DNA of 64,000 bases from Steroidobacteraceae bacterium (GTDB taxonomy: Bacteria > Pseudomonadota > Gammaproteobacteria > Steroidobacterales > Steroidobacteraceae). Under the pieces are notes generated by a model that made no database searches, was not told the DNA's origin, and saw only the letters and a program-made list of their open reading frames with translations. A program made the translations under genes and the position numbers. Shown piece after piece: positions 58,668-64,000 of this stretch. The stretch is from positions 164,245-228,244 of the forward strand of contig JANWJS010000033.1 in NCBI GenBank assembly GCA_025451845.1, read 5' to 3'. How positions within the stretch are numbered: position 1 is the stretch's first letter; each line of letters starts with the position of its first letter.

Positions 58668-60178
58668 CGGAAGGCCGGACGGCGCGCCCTCCGGGGCATG
58701 CGCAAGGTCGCGCACGCCTGAGCGAGCGCACGCTGGAGCGCGCATCCGAGCAACTGCTTCGGCCGGGCTACCGCCGAGAGCAGACGCGCATCGGCACGGT
58801 GCACTTCGGGCCGGGGGCATTCCATCGCGCGCACCAGGCATTTTATTTCGACCGCCTGCTCGAGAAGGATACGACCCGCGCGATCTGCGCCGTATCACTC
58901 AAGACGGCTTCGCTCCGTGATGCGCTCGCGCCGCAGGATGGCCTCTATACCCTGGTGGAGCTCGATGAGGCGCCGACGCTGCGGGTCATCGGCGCCATTC
59001 GGGAGCTATGGGTCGCCGCCGAGAGTCCCGCCGCAATCAGCGGCCGTCTCAGTAATCCCGGCACGTCGCTGGTCACGATGACGGTGACGGAGAAGGGCTA
59101 CTGCCTCGAAGGCGCAGGCGCGCTCGATTTCACTCACCCCGACATCGCCCACGATCTGAGCCATCCCGAGGCGCCGCACAGCCTGATCGGCTGGCTGGTG
59201 CGCGGCCTCGAGCTGCGGCGCGAGCGCGGACTGGCGCCTTATCTCGTGATCTCCTGCGACAACCTGTCGGACAACGGCCCGACGCTGCGGGGCGCGGTGT
59301 TGGCATTCGCAGCCCGACGCAACGCCGGCCTCGCCGCCTGGATCGAAGAGAAGGCGCGCTTTCCGCGTACGATGGTCGACAGCATCACCCCCGCCACGGA
59401 CGACGCGCTGCACGAGCGCGTTGCGCGGACAACGGGCCTGGAGGATGCCTGGCCGGTTCAGCGCGAGCGATTCGTTCAATGGGTCGTGGAGGAAGTCGAC
59501 TTCCCCGGGCAACCGGACTGGGCGTCGGTCGGCGTCACGCTGAGCCGCGACGTGACTGCGTATGAGCGCGCGAAGCTGCGCTTGCTCAATGGCGCACATT
59601 CCACTCTTGCCTATGTAGGCTTGCTGGCGGGGCTGCAGACGGTCGCGGAAGCGATGGCGCAGCCCGCGCTGCGCGCGTTCGTCGAGCGGATGATGATCGA
59701 GGACATCGAGCCAACGCTGACCGTGCCCCAACCCGGCGCCCTCGCCGCGTACCGCAGATCCATTCTGCAGCGCTTCGAGAATCCGGCCATGCGGCACCTA
59801 CTCGCGCAAATCGCGTGGGACGGCTCACAGAAACTGCCGATCCGCATCCTCGGCACGGTCGCGGACGCATTGCGCGCCGGGCGCCCGGTCGCGCGCCTGG
59901 CGGTGCCGATCGCCGCCTGGATGCACTTCATTCGCGCGCGGGCCCGCGAGGGTATCGAAATCGTCGATCCTCTGTCCGCGCAGTTGGCTGCGCTGGGCCG
60001 AGAGGTCAGTGGCGCGGCGGCTCACGACCTGCCGTTGTTCTTCGCATTGCCCGGCGTACTTGCGGCCACTCTGGGGCAGGAGCCGCGATTCGGGCGTGCA
60101 CTGGGCGCCGCCTACGACCTCATCAGCGCTCGGGGCGTTCTCGCCGCCGCCACGGCGGCGGGCTCGATGCAGGCATGA
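58664..60178 (+). CDS. Hexuronate reductase of the mannitol dehydrogenase family (UxaB/UxuB type)
   Basis: A 504-residue long-chain polyol dehydrogenase. The nucleotide-binding N-terminal domain has IGTVHFGPGAFHRAHQAFYFDRL, and the catalytic region has VISCDNLSDNGPTLR, MVDSITPATDD, FVQWVVEEVDFPG and KLRLLNGAHSTLAYVGLLAG (Lys-Asn-His active site). Sequence resembles D-mannonate oxidoreductase (UxuB), but being fused to uxaA by a TTGA overlap it may act as tagaturonate reductase (UxaB). I cannot separate the two. The TTG start is set by that overlap. Confidence 0.85.
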   Translation: MTEGRTARPPGHAQGRARLSERTLERASEQLLRPGYRREQTRIGTVHFGPGAFHRAHQAFYFDRLLEKDTTRAICAVSLKTASLRDALAPQDGLYTLVELDEAPTLRVIGAIRELWVAAESPAAISGRLSNPGTSLVTMTVTEKGYCLEGAGALDFTHPDIAHDLSHPEAPHSLIGWLVRGLELRRERGLAPYLVISCDNLSDNGPTLRGAVLAFAARRNAGLAAWIEEKARFPRTMVDSITPATDDALHERVARTTGLEDAWPVQRERFVQWVVEEVDFPGQPDWASVGVTLSRDVTAYERAKLRLLNGAHSTLAYVGLLAGLQTVAEAMAQPALRAFVERMMIEDIEPTLTVPQPGALAAYRRSILQRFENPAMRHLLAQIAWDGSQKLPIRILGTVADALRAGRPVARLAVPIAAWMHFIRARAREGIEIVDPLSAQLAALGREVSGAAAHDLPLFFALPGVLAATLGQEPRFGRALGAAYDLISARGVLAAATAAGSMQA

Positions 60179-60253
60179 CACGATCGTCGGGACCGATTTT
60201 GGACGGCGATAGCCGGCCCGCACGGAGGAGGCCCAGGATGGGCCGAGCACAAA

Positions 60254-61552
60254 ATGACACCGGCGGCACGAGCTGACGTGGCGGCCGGGCGTAGCGGCAG
60301 GCTTCGCTGGGTCATTTGCGGGCTGCTCTTCGCGGCCACCGCGCTCAACTATGTCGACCGCCAGATCATCGGCATCCTCCAGCCGATGCTGGCACACAAG
60401 TTCCACTGGAGCGAGATCGACTACGGCAACATCGTCTTCGCCTTCCAGCTCGCCTATGCCGTCGGCTACATCGTCTTCGGCAAGCTGATCGACCGGATCG
60501 GCGCGCGCATGGGATATGCGCTCGCGGTGGCCCTCTGGACGGTGGCACACTTGGCACATGCCTGGGCCAGTTCGCTGACCGATTTTCTCATCGCGCGCTT
60601 TGCCATCGGCCTCGGCGAGTCCGGCAACTTCCCGGCGGGCCTGAAGGCCGTAGCCGAATGGTTCCCGAAGCGCGAGCGCGCGCTGGCGACGGGGATCTTC
60701 AATGCGGGCGCCAACGTGGGCGCCATCGTCACTCCACTCATCGTCCCGGTCATAACACTGGCGCTCGGCTGGCGGGCGGCCTTCCTGATCACAGGCAGCT
60801 TCACCGTGGTGTGGATGATCGTGTGGCTGGCCGTCTACCGTGCTCCCCGGCGGCATCCGCGGCTTGGCGCGGCGGAGCTCGCGCTCATCGAGAGCGATCC
60901 GCCCGACCCGGTGGTGTCGATCCAGGGGATCGACACGATCCCCTGGACGAAGCTGCTCACCGTACGCGAAACGTGGGCCTACGCTCTCGGCAAATTCCTC
61001 ATCGATCCGGTCTGGTGGATGTGGCTCTTCTGGCTGCCCGACTTCCTGGTCAAGCGCCATCACCTCGACTTGAAGACATTCGGACCGCCCCTCGTCGCCG
61101 TTTACGTCGTGTCGGATCTGGGCAGCATCGGGGGCGGCTGGATGTCGTCACGCATGCTGCATGCAGGCTTCTCGCTCAACATGGCGCGCAAGAGCGCCAT
61201 GCTGCTCTGCGCCATACTGGTCCTGCCGGTCTTCGGGGTGGCCTATGTCGACAGCCTCTGGGGGGCGGTCGCGATAGTCGGCCTCGCAGCCGCGGCGCAC
61301 CAGGGTTTCTCCTGCAATCTCTTCACGCTGCCCTCCGACGTATTCCCGCGCCGTGCAGTGGGCTCGCTCATCGGCATCGGCGGCACCGCGGGCGCGATCG
61401 GCGGCATGCTGCTCGCCAAATACGCAGGCTGGGTACTCGAGCGACTGGGCACCTTCAAGCCGCTGTTCGTTTTCGCCGGCTGCGCCTACCTGTTGGCACT
61501 CCTGGCGGTCCACCTGCTCTCGCCGCGGCTCGCGCCGGCGCAAGTCGATTGA
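60254..61552 (+). CDS. MFS hexuronate transporter, ACS family
   Basis: A 432-residue, 12-helix anion:cation symporter family carrier. Motifs are FAATALNYVDRQIIGILQP (helix 1, ACS hallmark NYxDR), GKLIDRIGARMGYALAV, RFAIGLGESGNFPAGLKAVAEWFPKRERALATG and LIGIGGTAGAIGGML. These match ExuT-like galacturonate/glucuronate importers. It lies 76 bp downstream of the reductase gene. ExuT function follows mainly from context; sugar-acid carriers of this family are hard to separate by sequence. Confidence 0.88.
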   Translation: MTPAARADVAAGRSGRLRWVICGLLFAATALNYVDRQIIGILQPMLAHKFHWSEIDYGNIVFAFQLAYAVGYIVFGKLIDRIGARMGYALAVALWTVAHLAHAWASSLTDFLIARFAIGLGESGNFPAGLKAVAEWFPKRERALATGIFNAGANVGAIVTPLIVPVITLALGWRAAFLITGSFTVVWMIVWLAVYRAPRRHPRLGAAELALIESDPPDPVVSIQGIDTIPWTKLLTVRETWAYALGKFLIDPVWWMWLFWLPDFLVKRHHLDLKTFGPPLVAVYVVSDLGSIGGGWMSSRMLHAGFSLNMARKSAMLLCAILVLPVFGVAYVDSLWGAVAIVGLAAAAHQGFSCNLFTLPSDVFPRRAVGSLIGIGGTAGAIGGMLLAKYAGWVLERLGTFKPLFVFAGCAYLLALLAVHLLSPRLAPAQVD

Positions 61553-61585
61553 CGCCGGCTGCGCTGCGCCGGTGTCGCGCACCCA

Positions 61586-63379
61586 TTACGATCCGGCGCA
61601 CTTCAACACCGGGGAGTCCGCCGGCAGCTCCTCCAACCTCTTGACCGCGTACTCGTAGCCCGACTGGATCGCCCGATCGAACGCGGTCCAATCGAGCATG
61701 TCGACCTCGGCGAGCGGAGGCTGGAGGATGAGGTCCGACTGCGCCCGGTGGGCGACGGTGCTGGCGTTGCTGTTGACCATGCCGGCGCGCCAGAGGATCT
61801 GGAAGATGCTGGGACATTGGCGGCGCGCCTTGATCCAGCGCAGGAGCTGCCAGGGCAACGGAACGTCCATCTCGTCGCTGCGCGCGGTGAGCGCCCTGTC
61901 GGCACCGCCGACATCGCAGCCGATCACCGGGCCGCGGCCGAGCTCGCGCATCACGTCGACCGGCAGGTTGTTCATCGCGGCACCGTCGACCAGCACCTCG
62001 CCCCCATGCAGCACCGGGGGGAGGACTCCAGGAACCGACACGGAGGAGCGCAGCCAGCGCCACAACGTGCCGCGGCGGTGCACCACCGTTTGGCCGGTGG
62101 TGAGGTTGGATGACACGCAGAAGAAATCGATCGGCAGGTCCTCGATGGTGAGGTCACCGAATGCCTCGTAGAGGCGCGTGCTCACCTTGCGGCCGGAAAC
62201 GAGCGAGACGAAAGGCAACGTATAGTCGCGCAGCGGCCTGGAATCGACGAACGCGCGCCGGAAGCGCTCCTTCAGCTCATCGGTGCTCCACCGCAGCGCG
62301 ACGCCGGCGCCGAGGATCGCTCCCATGCTGGTGCCGCCGACGAGGTCCACCGGGACGCCGGCCTCGCGCAAGGCTTTGACGATTCCAATGTGCGCGAATC
62401 CCCGCGCGCCGCCGCCCGACAGCACCAATCCAACACCACGACCCGTCAACACCCGGGCGAGGCGTGAATAGTCGCCGGGGGACTGTACGTGGTGATGCGG
62501 CACATCCGGCAGGTCCGCGAGCCAACGGGCCGCGGCGCCGGTCTCGAGCGTGGTGTCGTGCAGGAGAACGAGCTCGGAGCGCTGCGGCGCCATGCTGTGA
62601 TCGTGCGGCCAGCGCAGGGCGGCCCAACTGCCGGCGGGACTCTCCGCGCGCGCGAGCAGCAGCAACGCGTCCGCCTGGCGCACGCAGAGCTTGGTCCAGC
62701 GGTCCGGCGTCGGGTCGGCAACATACACCACGTAATCGTTGGCGGCCTCGATCTTGTTGAACCACTGGCTGGTGTGGGTCTTGGCGCGCACGCTCCAGAC
62801 GAGCTCGGCGCGCCCGAGCTCCGCGAGCGCCTTGACGAGTCTGCTGGCAAAGCCGCCGAAATCGACCTCCATGCTCTGCGGCAGGATGGTGAAAGTGCAC
62901 GCGCCGCGGCTGCGGGCGGAGGCCGCGGGGGATTGCGACTGCGCCAGACGATCTACGGTCAGCCGTGCGATACGCAACATCGCCTCCGGGTGGCCGCGGA
63001 GCACCTCGTTGAAAGCCTTCGCCGAGATCCGCGCGAGCTCCGTATCGCGCAAGGCCACCACGTCCGCGCTGCGCGGGCGCCCGGAGATCAGCCCCATCTC
63101 CCCCACCATGTCACCCGCCGGGATGCGAGCCAGGAAGCGGCGGCGCGTGGGATCGGCGGAGAAGGCGCCGAGACAGCCGCTCAGCACCATATAGAGCGCG
63201 TCGGAAGGATCGCCGGCAGAGAAGAGCTTCGCCCCGCCGGGGAGGGACAGCCACTCGACGGCCGAGCCAATCTCGCGCAGCAGCGTCGCATCGAGGCCGC
63301 TGAAGACGGGCATTTCCGCGAGCAGCGCTCCTACGTCGGAGCGCAGCGTCGCAGTCTCTTCGAAAGGATTGCCATCCAT
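61586..63379 (-). CDS. Patatin-like phospholipase with cyclic-nucleotide-binding domain
   Basis: A 597-residue protein resembling bacterial neuropathy-target-esterase homologues. Residues 20-150 are a cNMP-binding domain (MPVFSGLDATLLREIGSAVEWLSLPGGAKLF, ARIPAGDMVGEMGLISGRPRSADV). A linker of about 150 residues leads to the patatin domain: oxyanion GGGARGFAHIG, nucleophile GGTSMGAILG and the catalytic Asp in VDGAAMNNLPVDVM. It should hydrolyse lysophospholipids or other esters. The start at 63379 follows AAGGG by seven bases. No signal peptide; membrane association is possible. Confidence 0.92.
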   Translation of the reverse strand: MDGNPFEETATLRSDVGALLAEMPVFSGLDATLLREIGSAVEWLSLPGGAKLFSAGDPSDALYMVLSGCLGAFSADPTRRRFLARIPAGDMVGEMGLISGRPRSADVVALRDTELARISAKAFNEVLRGHPEAMLRIARLTVDRLAQSQSPAASARSRGACTFTILPQSMEVDFGGFASRLVKALAELGRAELVWSVRAKTHTSQWFNKIEAANDYVVYVADPTPDRWTKLCVRQADALLLLARAESPAGSWAALRWPHDHSMAPQRSELVLLHDTTLETGAAARWLADLPDVPHHHVQSPGDYSRLARVLTGRGVGLVLSGGGARGFAHIGIVKALREAGVPVDLVGGTSMGAILGAGVALRWSTDELKERFRRAFVDSRPLRDYTLPFVSLVSGRKVSTRLYEAFGDLTIEDLPIDFFCVSSNLTTGQTVVHRRGTLWRWLRSSVSVPGVLPPVLHGGEVLVDGAAMNNLPVDVMRELGRGPVIGCDVGGADRALTARSDEMDVPLPWQLLRWIKARRQCPSIFQILWRAGMVNSNASTVAHRAQSDLILQPPLAEVDMLDWTAFDRAIQSGYEYAVKRLEELPADSPVLKCAGS

Positions 63380-63458
63380 TCGACGGCCCTTATCGCACCC
63401 TGTGGTACGCCCCCTGTTATGTGACCGCCAGTATATCCTCGCGGCGGCGGAAACTGCC

Positions 63459-64000
63459 TCAGCGCTCCACGATAGCCGTGACGCCCATCCCACCCGCGGT
63501 ACATACCGAGATCAATCCCCGCTTGGCGGTGGGGCCGCCCGCCAGGAGCTTCGCCAGGGTGGCGACTATCCGCGTGCCGGTGGCGGCGAAGGGGTGGCCG
63601 ATCGCGACGCTGCCGCCTTTGACATTGAGAAGGCTGCGGTCGATCGCGCCGAGCGGCGCCGCGAGCCCCAATGCATCGCGGCAGAACTGCGGCGATTCCC
63701 AGGCAGCGAGCGTGCACAGCACCTGCGCGGCGAACGCCTCGTGGATCTCGTAGTAATCGAAATCCTGCAATGTGAGCCCGGCATCGCGCAGCATCGCCGG
63801 TACCGCGTAGGCGGGCGCCATGAGCAGGCCCTCCTTGCCGCTCGCAAAGTCGACGGCCCACACCTTGCCGTAACGCAGCCAGGCGAGTACCGGTAGGTTC
63901 CTGCGAGCGGCCCACTCCTCGGAGGCCAACACCACGGCGCTCGCCCCGTCGGTCAGCGGCGTGCTGTTGCCGGCGGTAAGGGTGCCATCACGCGGATCGA
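63459..64000 (-). CDS. Thiolase (acetyl-CoA acyltransferase), partial at right edge
   Basis: The reverse frame is open from the window end to the stop at 63459, giving about 180 C-terminal residues. TAGNSTPLTDGASAVVLASEEWA resembles FadI-type thiolases. EIHEAFAAQVLCTL and NVKGGSVAIGHPFAATGTRIVATL hold the active-site His residues, and SVCTAGGMGVTAIVER holds the catalytic Cys. The N-terminal acylated Cys lies outside the window. Role: beta-oxidation or acetoacetyl-CoA metabolism. A neighbouring fadJ-like gene would decide, but is out of view. Confidence 0.93.
   Translation of the reverse strand, partial: DPRDGTLTAGNSTPLTDGASAVVLASEEWAARRNLPVLAWLRYGKVWAVDFASGKEGLLMAPAYAVPAMLRDAGLTLQDFDYYEIHEAFAAQVLCTLAAWESPQFCRDALGLAAPLGAIDRSLLNVKGGSVAIGHPFAATGTRIVATLAKLLAGGPTAKRGLISVCTAGGMGVTAIVER

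Noticed and set aside
57081..58898. 605-codon minus-strand frame over uxaA
   Set aside because: Antisense to uxaA, which has complete family motifs; no domain in the minus reading.

Overview
The window is a high-G+C chromosomal segment with mostly ordinary housekeeping content. Gene order and content point to a gammaproteobacterium: dut-coaBC-radC, rpmB-rpmG, ftsY-ftsE-ftsX, rsmD-coaD, mutM and rpoH lie close together, with HrcA/CIRCE control, an E. coli-type GshA and a YdbH-like protein. A Xanthomonadales, Nevskiales or Steroidobacterales-like lineage is my inference; no rRNA or other decisive marker is present. I found no tRNA, rRNA, CRISPR array, prophage or intact insertion sequence.

Layout. 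1-5.6 kb: the start of a secreted selenium-binding-protein-like gene running off the left edge, an operon of an alpha/beta hydrolase with a NatAB-type ABC exporter, and an N-terminally truncated HipA-like kinase. 5.7-8.8 kb: a redox group (short-chain dehydrogenase, WrbA, thioredoxin) facing a LysR regulator. 8.9-17.3 kb: a tiny lipoprotein, dut-coaBC, radC, a MauG-like dihaem protein converging on a transmembrane Ser/Thr kinase with its ECF sigma factor, and rpmBG. 17.3-25.3 kb: ftsYEX, rsmD-coaD, mutM, cytochrome b561, a collapsed oxidoreductase gene, rpoH under a perfect CIRCE operator, and an ACT-malic enzyme. 25.3-28.1 kb: a two-component system resembling the proteobacterial dedicated sortase system (PdsR/PdsS), with no sortase in the window. 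28.5-36.7 kb: an unknown gene, a DUF924 protein, a CbpA-like co-chaperone behind a sigma-32-like promoter, a paired M16 peptidase operon, and a GT4 glycosyltransferase overlapping a debranching-enzyme-like protein.

36.7-44.7 kb: a structured intergenic region ending in a strong minus-strand terminator, a SPOR lipoprotein divergent from a bactofilin, a YheT-like hydrolase, a membrane-spanning response regulator, a second GT4, and a YdbH-YdbL-like envelope pair. 44.7-50 kb: a minus-strand operon of gshA, an ABC-2 exporter and an ATP-grasp ligase, then mtnP. 50-57 kb: a NarK-like carrier with a 54-residue membrane partner, a metallophosphoesterase, and a stress or detoxification group (VOC, AraC, ECF42-type sigma, VOC, DGPF/YCII, GST). 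57-61.6 kb: hexuronate catabolism (uxaA, a UxaB/UxuB-type reductase, an ExuT-like carrier). 61.6-64 kb: a cNMP-binding patatin and the end of a thiolase gene.

The themes that connect genes are heat-shock control (CIRCE-rpoH feeding a sigma-32-like promoter at cbpA), envelope maintenance (ftsEX, YdbH-YdbL, SPOR protein, bactofilin, membrane-bound response regulator) and thiol/redox chemistry. The most promising unusual items are the gshA-exporter-ATP-grasp operon, the transmembrane response regulator, the sortase-type two-component pair without a sortase, the apparent absence of YnbE, and the hairpin-rich region near 36.8 kb. All family calls come from reading motifs; no database search was run.
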